Positions 1-5,968 of a stretch of DNA of 5,968 bases are shown here, one piece after another; the first letter of the stretch is position 1; every line of letters begins with the position of its first letter. The translations under genes were made by a program, and so were the position numbers. Where the stretch lies: NCBI GenBank assembly GCA_019508105.1, contig JAEKMB010000082.1, forward strand, positions 1-5,968, read 5' to 3'. The notes beneath the pieces are model-generated. The model was not told where the DNA came from and did not search any database. It was given only the letters and a program-made list of their open reading frames with translations. This DNA is from Alphaproteobacteria bacterium (GTDB taxonomy: Bacteria; Pseudomonadota; Alphaproteobacteria; Micropepsales; Micropepsaceae).

Positions 1-1512
1 CCGCACCCCATCCAGCCGCACCGCTAGGCCATGCTGGGCGGCCTCGTTGGGAGTGAGGTTCAGGGAACTCATTGTTTCACGTGAAACATCCAGTTGAGCC
101 AGCTTGGCGGCTAACGCCTCGGCGCGGTCGGAACCCACAATACCGCCGTTTTCGCCGATTTTGGTCAGGCGCTGATCAGCATTGTCGGAGCGCAGGGTCA
201 GGCGGTACTCGGCCCGGCTGGTGAACATGCGATAAGGCTCGGACACGCCTTTGGTCACCAGATCGTCCAGCATCACCCCGATATAAGCCTGGGCGCGGTC
301 TAGGATGACGGGCGCCGCCCCGCCGGCGGCGCGGGCCGCATTCCAGCCGGCCATCAGCCCCTGGGCGGCCGCCTCCTCATAGCCGGTGGTGCCATTGATC
401 TGACCCGCCAGATACAGGCCCGGCACCGCTTTGACCTCCAGTGCCGGCGATAGTTCGCGGGGATCGACATAATCATATTCGATGGCATAGCCGGGACGCT
501 GCACCGCCGCCTTCTCCAGGCCCGGAATGGTGGCCAAAAGGGCGAGCTGGACATCCTGGGGCAGGGAGGTGGAAATGCCGTTGGGATAGACCAGATCGCC
601 GTTAAGCCCTTCTGGCTCCAAGAAAATCTGGTGCGACTCGCGGTCGGCAAAGCGGCTGACCTTGTCCTCGATGGAGGGGCAATAGCGTGGCCCGGTCGAA
701 GCGATCTGGCCCGAATACATCGGTGAGCGGTGCAGATTGGCCCGGATCACCGCATGGGTCGCCAAGGTGGTGCGGGTGATGCCGCAAGCGATCTGGGGCG
801 TGGTGATCTTTTTGGTCAGGAAGGAGAAAGGCGAGGGCGGATCATCGCCCTGCTGCATTTCCAGCGCGGCCCAATCAATGGTGCGGCCATCCAGGCGCGG
901 CGGCGTGCCGGTCTTCAGCCGCCCCATCGTCAAACCGAAACCGTAAAGCGTCTTCGACAATCCGATCGACGGCGCTTCCACGCCGTCGGCGATCTTCATG
1001 CGGCCGGCAGGAATTTTCGTCTCGCCGATATGGATCAGGCCGTTGAGGAATGTGCCGGTGGTCAGCACCACCTTGCCGCACGCGATCTCGTCACCATCCG
1101 CGGTCAAAACGCCGGCGACGATTCCATCCTTTAAAATCAGGTCTTCGGCGCTTGCCGCGCGAATCTCCAAATTGGAAATGTTGCGCAGCATGGTCTGCAT
1201 GGCGGCGCGATACAGTTTTCTGTCAGCCTGGGCGCGAGGCCCGCGCACCGCCGGGCCCTTGCGCCGGTTGAGCAGGCGAAACTGAATGCCCGCCGCATCC
1301 GCGACGCGTCCCATCAAGCCATCCAGTGCATCAATCTCGCGCACCAGATGACCCTTGCCGACCCCGCCGATGGCGGGATTGCACGACATCTCGCCCAGGG
1401 TCTCGAGCGTATGGGTGAGCAGAAGGGTACGCGCGCCATAGCGCGCCGCTGCAGCTGCAGCCTCGCAGCCGGCATGTCCCCCGCCAATGACAATGACGTC
1501 GTAGCCTTTCAT
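1..1512 (-). CDS. mnmG: MnmG (GidA), tRNA uridine-5-carboxymethylaminomethyl modification enzyme, C-terminus cut by window edge
   Basis: This FAD-dependent cytoplasmic enzyme works with MnmE to place the carboxymethylaminomethyl group on C5 of the wobble uridine (U34) of certain tRNAs, using a methylene-folate carbon donor. The frame is open for 504 codons from ATG at 1512 to base 1. The family is about 620 residues, so the C-terminal helical region that contacts MnmE and tRNA lies outside the window. The start fits the family: residues 4-17 carry the FAD-binding Rossmann motif ([14 protein letters not shown]). SCNPAIGG follows with Cys44, matching the conserved N-terminal cysteine. [11 protein letters not shown] holds the catalytic-type Cys278 (codon 681-679), and [13 protein letters not shown] is the late FAD-domain signature. 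No frameshift is seen. It is co-directional with mnmE, 118 bases downstream of it, and has no strong Shine-Dalgarno. Its codons 475-480 contain a parS palindrome. Identification is by recognised motifs, not a search. Confidence 0.97.
   Translation of the reverse strand, partial: MKGYDVIVIGGGHAGCEAAAAAARYGARTLLLTHTLETLGEMSCNPAIGGVGKGHLVREIDALDGLMGRVADAAGIQFRLLNRRKGPAVRGPRAQADRKLYRAAMQTMLRNISNLEIRAASAEDLILKDGIVAGVLTADGDEIACGKVVLTTGTFLNGLIHIGETKIPAGRMKIADGVEAPSIGLSKTLYGFGLTMGRLKTGTPPRLDGRTIDWAALEMQQGDDPPSPFSFLTKKITTPQIACGITRTTLATHAVIRANLHRSPMYSGQIASTGPRYCPSIEDKVSRFADRESHQIFLEPEGLNGDLVYPNGISTSLPQDVQLALLATIPGLEKAAVQRPGYAIEYDYVDPRELSPALEVKAVPGLYLAGQINGTTGYEEAAAQGLMAGWNAARAAGGAAPVILDRAQAYIGVMLDDLVTKGVSEPYRMFTSRAEYRLTLRSDNADQRLTKIGENGGIVGSDRAEALAAKLAQLDVSRETMSSLNLTPNEAAQHGLAVRLDGVR
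73..88. promoter_or_regulatory. parS: parS centromere-like site (ParB-binding palindrome) inside mnmG
   Basis: The 16 bases TGTTTCACGTGAAACA form a perfect palindrome and match the well-known chromosomal parS consensus bound by ParB/Spo0J proteins (core GTTTCACGTGAAAC). ParB loads on parS as a CTP-dependent clamp, spreads along the DNA and directs origin segregation with ParA. The site is embedded in coding sequence: on the minus strand it is read as Val-Ser-Arg-Glu-Thr, MnmG residues 476-480, plus the last base of codon 475. In many bacteria mnmG and rsmG lie next to parA-parB near the origin, so the location fits. No second copy was seen in the window. What is seen is the exact palindrome; ParB binding is inferred. 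Confidence 0.9.
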
Positions 1513-1630
1513 GCGCGGTGAAATACGCGCATCCGTTGGGCGGAGCAATAATTTGCCAGCCCTTCGCTTACGCTTTCGGGCGTTCGTCGCTCGAAATGCT
1601 CTACCAGACCATTTCGTCCGCTACCGCTCC
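1513..1630 (-). other. mnmE-mnmG intergenic spacer with short inverted repeats
   Basis: This 118-base gap separates the mnmE stop from the mnmG start and holds no gene. It contains a perfect 7-base inverted repeat, CGAAATG at 1592-1598 and CATTTCG at 1610-1616, with an 11-base loop. Beside it is a small TTCG/CGAA hairpin possibility (about 1584-1596), and GCCC/GGGC arms lie further toward mnmG. No T-tract follows any stem, so a Rho-independent terminator is not supported, and mnmE and mnmG may be cotranscribed. There is no clear -35/-10 pair or Shine-Dalgarno before mnmG. The hairpins could be a processing site, an intergenic repeat family, or chance. Confidence 0.35.
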
Positions 1631-2874
1631 TCACTTGCCGATGCAAAAATCGCGGAACACGAAGTCCAGCAATTCTTCGACATCGACCCGGCCGGTAATG
1701 CGGCCGATGGCGCGCATCGCCAGGCGCAAATCTTCGGCCAGCAACTCCGGTGAGCCGCGCGGCGCCTCCAGACCATGACGCAGATGCGCCAGCGCTTCAT
1801 TCAGAGCATGGCGATGGCGCGGCCGGGTGAGCAACGGGGCGCCGTCGCCCTCCAATTTATGCTGCACCTTTTGCTGCAGCATTTTCAGCAATTCCGCCAT
1901 TCCCGCGCCGGTCTTGAGCGAGATCGACAGGCCTCCGCGCACAAAACCCAGATCGGCTTTGTTCCAGACGATGAGGTCGGGTTCGGGAAGATCACCGGGC
2001 AACCCGGCACGCGGATTTTCAAGGCTGCCGTCCAGCAGCAGCAGGGTCATACCGCCTGCTGCATGGGCCAGCGCCCGCCGCACCCCTTCGGCTTCAATGG
2101 GCTCGGCCGTCTGGCGCACCCCCGCGGTGTCCGCCACCTGCAGCAGATAGCCGCCCAGATCCAGCCGCGCCTCCACCACATCGCGGGTGGTGCCCGGCGT
2201 GTCCGAGACGATGGCCACGTCGCGGCGGGCCAGGGCATTGATCAGTGAGGACTTGCCGGCATTGGGCGGCCCCAGGATGGTCAGGCGCAGGCCTTCGCGC
2301 AGGCTCTCGCCCCGTCCTGCATCCTCTGTATGTATTTGTATTTGCTTGGCTATCTCATTTGTCGCGGCCCGCGCGGCGCCTCGCCCAACGCTGCGATCAG
2401 CCCGGCCCGCCAGCCTTCATAGAGATCGGCCAGCACGCCATCGTGCTGGCGCAGAGCTTGGCGCAGTTGGGCCGGGGTTTCAGCACCCACTAGATCGGCA
2501 ATGGCCTCGGCCCGGGTCAGATCCAGCTTGCCGTTTTCCACCGCCCGCCGGCTGAACTCGCCGGGCTCGGCGGGGCGGCCGCCCAGTGCCAAAAGCGCAG
2601 CAAACAAGGCCTCGCGCACCGCCCGACCGCCATGGAGATGGAACTCGGCCACATCCTCGCCGGTGAAGCTATGGGGGGCGGCGAACCACAGCAGCAGGGC
2701 GTGGTCGATCTCGCTACCCTCATGCGCCAACCGCCGCAGCACCGCCTGGCGGGCAGGGGGCAAGGGGCCGGCCAGCGCCGCTGCCATCGCCCCGGCGTCC
2801 GGTCCCGACAGCCGCACCACGGCCACCCCGGCGCGGCCCGGGCTGCTGGCCAGGGCGAAGATCGTGGAAGCCAT
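1631..2874 (-). pseudogene. mnmE: MnmE (TrmE/ThdF) tRNA-modification GTPase, frameshifted with an internal deletion
   Basis: MnmE is the GTPase partner of MnmG in wobble-uridine modification. ATG at 2874 begins MASTIFALASSPGRAG, the usual family start, 8 bases after the upstream gene's stop. The N-terminal folate-binding domain is normal: TGEDVAEFHLHGG at residues 71-83, then AEPGEFSRRA and NGKLDLTRAEAIADL. After about residue 165 the frame runs into a stop at 2352-2350. The rest continues in another frame, open from 2416 to the stop at 1633-1631. It has G1 GPPNAGKSS (2272-2246), G2 TTRD (2191-2180), G3 DTAG (2131-2120), G4 NKAD (1963-1952) and the C-terminal FCIGK (1648-1634) with its catalytic-type cysteine. 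The span is 1244 bases, not a multiple of three, and about 15-20 residues are missing around the usual IDF-acidic segment. All GTPase motifs are intact, so this is either a recent lesion or a sequence or assembly error. As written, no full-length protein can be made. Confidence 0.9.
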
Positions 2875-2882
2875 GGCGGCCG

Positions 2883-3125
2883 CTATTTCTTGGCCATGCT
2901 CGCGGCCGAGTCCCACATCAGCTTCTGGAACTTCTGGAAGGCCTCCGCCCCGCCAAGCGGCATCCAGGCCCGCATCATGCCTTCGGGGTCATTGGCGTCG
3001 AACGCCTGTTTCATGCGCGCCTGCATGTCCTCCAGCATCTTTTTCTGCATGGGCTCGACATCGGGCAACCCCATGAAGGCGCGCGCCTCTTGCGGGGTCA
3101 TGTCCATCTCAATCGTGACCTTCAT
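2883..3125 (-). CDS. Small conserved protein, DUF6489-like, 80 aa
   Basis: This is an 80-residue soluble protein of unknown function. It begins MKVTIEMDMTPQEARAFMGL, has a GLPDVEPMQ motif at residues 19-27, a Met- and Lys/Gln-rich helical middle, and a FQKFQKLMWDSAASM tail. The start, the TPEEAR-F-GLPD pattern and the size match the alphaproteobacterial family I recall as DUF6489; I could not confirm this by search. There is no signal peptide, membrane segment or cysteine. I chose ATG at 3125 over an in-frame start at 3158 because the family begins MKV and because GGGAAAGG lies about 6 bases upstream as a ribosome-binding site. The stop is 8 bases before mnmE, so the two are very probably one transcript, with translation of mnmE possibly coupled. 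A link to tRNA modification is suggested only by position. Confidence 0.85.
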   Translation of the reverse strand: MKVTIEMDMTPQEARAFMGLPDVEPMQKKMLEDMQARMKQAFDANDPEGMMRAWMPLGGAEAFQKFQKLMWDSAASMAKK

Positions 3126-3246
3126 GGCCGGCCTTTCCCAGGGGTTTTGCGGGGCCACCTTTTCGATGTAAGTAACCCCGCCCCAAAAACATCACAGAAG
3201 CGGGCCGGCGGGAAGCATCCTTGTCGCGCACCCATGGAATGAAACG
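3126..3246. promoter_or_regulatory. Divergent intergenic region, presumed promoters for both directions
   Basis: These 121 bases separate two divergently transcribed genes, so they should hold the promoter of the DUF6489-mnmE group (minus) and of the DUF255-qor pair (plus). The right end carries GGAATGAAACG just before the plus-strand ATG, a weak ribosome-binding site. The left end carries GGGAAAGG in minus orientation. A GGGGTT (3141-3146) and AACCCC (3174-3179) pair could form a long-loop stem. I see no clear -35/-10 hexamers or known operator, so the promoter role rests on gene orientation alone. Confidence 0.4.
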
Positions 3247-5277
3247 ATGAGCCTGAACACCGCCACCAGCCCCTATCTTCGTGCGCATAAGGACAGCCCG
3301 GTCCAGTGGCGGAGCTGGGGCCCTGAGGCCCTGGCCGAAGCCAAGAAGGCCGACAAGCCCATCCTGCTCAGCATGGGCTATGCCGGATGCCACTGGTGCC
3401 ATGTGCTGAGCCGCGAAAGCTTCTCCAATCCGGAGATCGCCGCCCAGATCAACGACAACTTCATTCCCATCCTGGCCGACCGCGAAGAGCGTCCGGACCT
3501 GGACATGCTCTATCAGGGCGCCGCGGGCATCATGCAGCATCCCGGCGGCTGGCCGCTGAACATCTTCCTCACCCCGGACGGCGCGCCCTGGTGGGTGACC
3601 GGCTATCAGCCGGCGCAGGACCAGCCGGACAATCCCAGCTTCGGCAGCGTGGTCCGCAATTGTGTCGAGCTTTGGAAGAACGACCGCCCGCGCGCCGACG
3701 ACACCGCCGTCAAGGTGCGCGAGGCGGTGGAGACTCTCTACAACCGCGACATGGGCACGGCCCAGGAAAGCATGAACTTGGACCTGACCGCGCTGCGCAT
3801 CGCCCAGCGCTATGACATATTTTTCGGCGGCATGCTGGGGCCGACTAAGTTTCTCAACCCGCTTTTGATCGAAGTGATGTGGCGCGCCTTCCTGCCCACC
3901 GGCACGCCGCAGTTCAGCCAGATCATCTTCACCAGCCTGGACGGCATTCTGTTCGGCGGCGCCTATGATCATATCGGCGGCGGCTTCTTCCGCCACAGTC
4001 TGGACGAGCGCTGGATGGAGCCGGCCTTCGAGAAGATGCTCTACGACCAGGCCCAGATGATCGATCTGTGCGACAGCGTGTGGCAGTTCAACCGCAATGA
4101 ACTTTGCCGCCAGCGCGTCACCGAGACCGTCGGCTTTCTGCTGCGCGAGATGAGGAACGGCGATGTCTTCGCCGCCTCCATTTCCTCAGGCTCCCATGCC
4201 GATGACGCCAAATATTATACCTGGAGCGAAGCCGAGATCGACGCCGCCCTGGTGGGCACCTTCTCTGCCCGCTTCAAGCAGGTCTATGGCATCACCCGTG
4301 ACGGCAATATAGGAGGCCGCAACCTGCCGCGCCGGCTGGGCAATCCTGCTCCCGCCAACGAGGCCGACGAGGTCCTGCTGGCCAAGCAGCGCGACATGCT
4401 GCTGGCAATCCGCGCCAAGCGCACCGCCCCCACCCGCGATGACCGCGTGCTGGCCGACTGGAACGGTTTGGCCATCGCCGCCATCGCCCGCGCCGGCGCG
4501 GTGTTCGACAAACCCGAATGGATCGCCGCCGCCACCAAGGCGTTCGATGGCGTGGTCCAGCTTCTGGGCGAGGGCGAGCGTCTCTCCCACACCCAGGGCA
4601 GCCCGGGGATCGCCGATGATTATGCCGATATGGCGCGCGCCGCGCTCCAACTGTGGGAAGTGACCGGCGATGCGCGCTTCATCGCCCAGGCCAGGGCCTG
4701 GACCAAGGTGCTGGACGAGCATTTCTGGAACAAGGAGATCGGCGGCTACTGCTTCTATGCCGACGATGCCGAGCAGCTCTTCGTGCGTCCGCGCATGCTG
4801 TTCGACAATCCCGCCCCCAGCGTCAATGGCACCATGCTGATCGTGCTGACCCGCCTGGCGCTGCTCACTGCCGAAACCGATTATATGGGCCGGGCCTCGA
4901 GCCTGGCCTCCACCTTCGGCAATGAGGCCAACCGCATGATCCAGGGTTCGGGCGGCTATTTCGTGGGCTTCGAATATCTGATCAACAGCCTGATGATCGT
5001 GGTGATCGGCCATAAGGGCAATTCCAGGACCCAGGACCTGATCCGTGCCTATTGGAGCAAGCCCATGCCCAACGGCATGGTGATCCAGATCGAGCCGGGC
5101 GAGCCCTTGCCGGCGCAGCATCCCGCCCATGGACGCGGCATGGAGGGCGGCCAGCCTACCGCCTATATTTGCCAGGCGGGCAGTTGCTCCACCGGCTTCA
5201 CCAGCGCGGCGGCCCTGGCCGACGCCCTGACCCTGCCGCCGCAGATGCGCGGCCAGCAACAGCAGGTCCGCGCATGA
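3247..5277 (+). CDS. DUF255 / YyaL-type thioredoxin-domain protein (SPATA20 family), 676 aa
   Basis: This is a full-length member of the family of bacterial YyaL and mammalian spermatogenesis-associated protein 20; family members are about 670-700 residues. Its biochemical role is not established. The N-terminal thioredoxin-like domain (roughly residues 5-165) has [14 protein letters not shown], the CxxC motif Cys48-His-Trp-Cys51 in [18 protein letters not shown], and [13 protein letters not shown]. The rest resembles an (alpha/alpha)6-barrel, as in glycan epimerases and hydrolases. It carries [25 protein letters not shown] (about 244-268, with FEKMLYDQ at 261-268), LADWNG at 402-407, [11 protein letters not shown], and a C-terminal AYICQAGSC where relatives have AYVCRNFTC. 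The segment after the LTPDG motif (WWVTGYQPA) departs from the usual GGTYFPP. There is no signal peptide or membrane segment, so a cytoplasmic location is inferred. The ATG at 3247 fits the family start. Its stop overlaps the next gene's start, which suggests an operon. Confidence 0.93.
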   Translation: MSLNTATSPYLRAHKDSPVQWRSWGPEALAEAKKADKPILLSMGYAGCHWCHVLSRESFSNPEIAAQINDNFIPILADREERPDLDMLYQGAAGIMQHPGGWPLNIFLTPDGAPWWVTGYQPAQDQPDNPSFGSVVRNCVELWKNDRPRADDTAVKVREAVETLYNRDMGTAQESMNLDLTALRIAQRYDIFFGGMLGPTKFLNPLLIEVMWRAFLPTGTPQFSQIIFTSLDGILFGGAYDHIGGGFFRHSLDERWMEPAFEKMLYDQAQMIDLCDSVWQFNRNELCRQRVTETVGFLLREMRNGDVFAASISSGSHADDAKYYTWSEAEIDAALVGTFSARFKQVYGITRDGNIGGRNLPRRLGNPAPANEADEVLLAKQRDMLLAIRAKRTAPTRDDRVLADWNGLAIAAIARAGAVFDKPEWIAAATKAFDGVVQLLGEGERLSHTQGSPGIADDYADMARAALQLWEVTGDARFIAQARAWTKVLDEHFWNKEIGGYCFYADDAEQLFVRPRMLFDNPAPSVNGTMLIVLTRLALLTAETDYMGRASSLASTFGNEANRMIQGSGGYFVGFEYLINSLMIVVIGHKGNSRTQDLIRAYWSKPMPNGMVIQIEPGEPLPAQHPAHGRGMEGGQPTAYICQAGSCSTGFTSAAALADALTLPPQMRGQQQQVRA

Positions 5278-5729
5278 TCAAGGCCATCCGGTTCGAAAAA
5301 ACCGGCGGCAGCGATGTGCTGCAGTATGTGGATTACGACCTGCCCGCGCCGGCCAAGGGCCAGGTGCAGGTCAGGCACGCCGCCATCGGCGTCAATTTCA
5401 TCGACACCTATCACCGCACGGGCCTGTACCCGCTACCGCTGCCGTCAGGCCTGGGCTCGGAAGCTGCCGGCACCGTGGCGGCGCTGGGCGAAGGCGTCAT
5501 CGGTTTTTCGGTCGGCGACCGTGTCGGCTATTCCAGCGGCGCCATCGGGTCCTATGCCGAGGCCAACAATGTCCCCGCCACCAAGCTGGTGAAGCTGCCG
5601 GCCGGGATCAGCGACGAGACCGCCGCCGCCGTCCTGCTCAAGGGCATGACGGCGCAATATCTGCTGCGCCAGATCCACTGGGTGCAGGCGGGCGAGAAAG
5701 GATCGACCGGACCCGATGCATTGCCATAG
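5274..5729 (+). pseudogene. qor: Quinone oxidoreductase (NADPH:quinone reductase, zeta-crystallin type), N-terminal part ending at an inversion join
   Basis: The family is a zinc-free medium-chain dehydrogenase/reductase that reduces quinones with NADPH. ATG at 5274 overlaps the DUF255 stop (ATGA), implying coupled translation; a weak AGCAGG lies upstream. Residues 1-142 are typical: [18 protein letters not shown], then GVNFIDTYHRTGLYP, LPSGLGSEAAGTV, FSVGDRVGY, LPAGISDETAAAVLLKGMTAQYLLR, and a helix ending WVQAGEK at 5699. The next residues should be the glycine-rich NADPH-binding motif (HAAAGGVG-type). Instead the frame reads nine unrelated residues to TAG at 5727-5729, because the bases from 5700 onward are the reverse strand of the same gene's middle. 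The 151-residue product would have the catalytic N-domain but no nucleotide-binding site. The family is about 325 residues. The gene symbol follows the E. coli family name; paralogues exist, so the exact orthology is less sure than the family. Confidence 0.9.
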
Positions 5730-5968
5730 GTCACCATAATGCCGCGCGGGATGAGACAATCCAGCCCGGCCAGGAAAGTGTCCTTGCCGATGGAGTCATA
5801 GACCACCGGCACGCCCTTGCCGCCGGTAATCTCGCGCACCTGTTTTTCCCAGCCGGCATCCTTGCTGTTCAGGACATGGGCGCAGCCATTGGCTTTCGCC
5901 AGCGCCACTTTCGAGGGTGAGGTGGTGGTGCCGATCACGGTGGCGCCCAGATGTTTGGCCCATTGCAC
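5700..5968 (-). pseudogene. qor: Inverted middle fragment of the same quinone oxidoreductase, running off the window
   Basis: Read on the minus strand from 5968, this is the nucleotide-binding domain of a zeta-crystallin-type quinone oxidoreductase. It starts at VQWAKHLGATVIGTTTS, just after where the GGVG motif should be, and continues through AKANGCAHVLNS, EITGGKGVPVVYDSIGKDTF, LDCLIPRGIMVTYGN and SGPVDPFSP. It matches about residues 157-247 of the protein whose residues 1-142 are encoded at 5274-5699 on the other strand. There is no overlap in content, so this is the missing middle of one gene, not a second copy. About 14 residues between the two parts (the GGVG segment) are absent and would lie just beyond base 5968. 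Beyond 5700 the minus frame continues as meaningless antisense of the N-terminal part. Confidence 0.88.

Noticed and set aside
1510..1533. Seven-codon leader frame (ATG at 1533) ending in ATGA at the mnmG start
   Set aside because: It is short enough to occur by chance, has no ribosome-binding site and resembles no known leader peptide.
1592..1616. Rho-independent terminator after mnmE
   Set aside because: The 7-base stem has a long loop and no T-run on either strand, so it does not meet the usual pattern.
2034..2044. CAGCAGCAG run as a functional repeat
   Set aside because: It encodes the Leu-Leu-Leu run just before the DGS of the MnmE GTPase domain and is explained by codon choice.
1775..2555. 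Plus-strand open frames opposite mnmE
   Set aside because: They are shadows of the MnmE GTPase and N-terminal frames, which carry all the conserved motifs on the minus strand.
3126..3246. GGGGTT/AACCCC and GGCCGGC arms as an operator or riboswitch
   Set aside because: The arms are short and GC-rich with a 27-base loop, and no known regulatory element is recognisable.
3109..3996. Minus-strand open frame (295 codons) across the DUF255 5' half and the intergenic region
   Set aside because: It is antisense to the CHWC and DREERPD motifs and overlaps the DUF6489-like gene in another frame, with no family resemblance.
4186..5259. Long minus-strand open frame (357 codons) antisense to the DUF255 gene
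   Set aside because: It lies wholly within a recognised gene with clear motifs on the plus strand. Its Gly/Ala/His-rich composition is the usual antisense shadow of GC-rich codon use, and it has no ribosome-binding site or known motif.
5052..5273. In-frame upstream extension of the quinone oxidoreductase
   Set aside because: This part overlaps the conserved C-terminus of the DUF255 protein in another frame. The family start MIKAIRF falls exactly at 5274.

Overview
The window looks like chromosomal DNA from a GC-rich alphaproteobacterium. The evidence is the mnmE-mnmG pair, a small DUF6489-type gene directly upstream of mnmE, a perfect parS palindrome inside mnmG, and GC-rich codon use throughout. 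I cannot place it more closely than class. A parS site within mnmG suggests the region lies near the replication origin and the parAB segregation locus, as in relatives that carry mnmG-rsmG-parA-parB.

Left half, minus strand, read right to left: a small DUF6489-type gene (3125-2883), mnmE (2874-1631) and mnmG (1512 to the left edge, 504 codons, C-terminal end outside the window). MnmE and MnmG together make the cmnm5 modification of the tRNA wobble uridine. mnmG is intact as far as it can be seen. mnmE is not: its N-terminal domain and its GTPase domain are in different frames, and roughly 15-20 residues are missing at the join.

Right half, plus strand: after a 121-base divergent gap comes a full-length DUF255 / YyaL-type thioredoxin-fold protein (3247-5277). 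Its stop overlaps the start of a quinone oxidoreductase gene (ATGA, 5274-5277). The oxidoreductase reads normally for 142 codons. The sequence then switches to the middle of the same protein on the opposite strand (5968 back to about 5700), a local inversion or fold-back join that runs into the window's right edge.

The strongest observations are the parS site and the two structural lesions, in mnmE and qor. Two broken, normally conserved genes within 6 kb raise the possibility of amplification or assembly chimeras rather than real gene decay, and the entries give tests that separate these. I found no mobile element, CRISPR array, tRNA, rRNA or convincing new multi-gene system.
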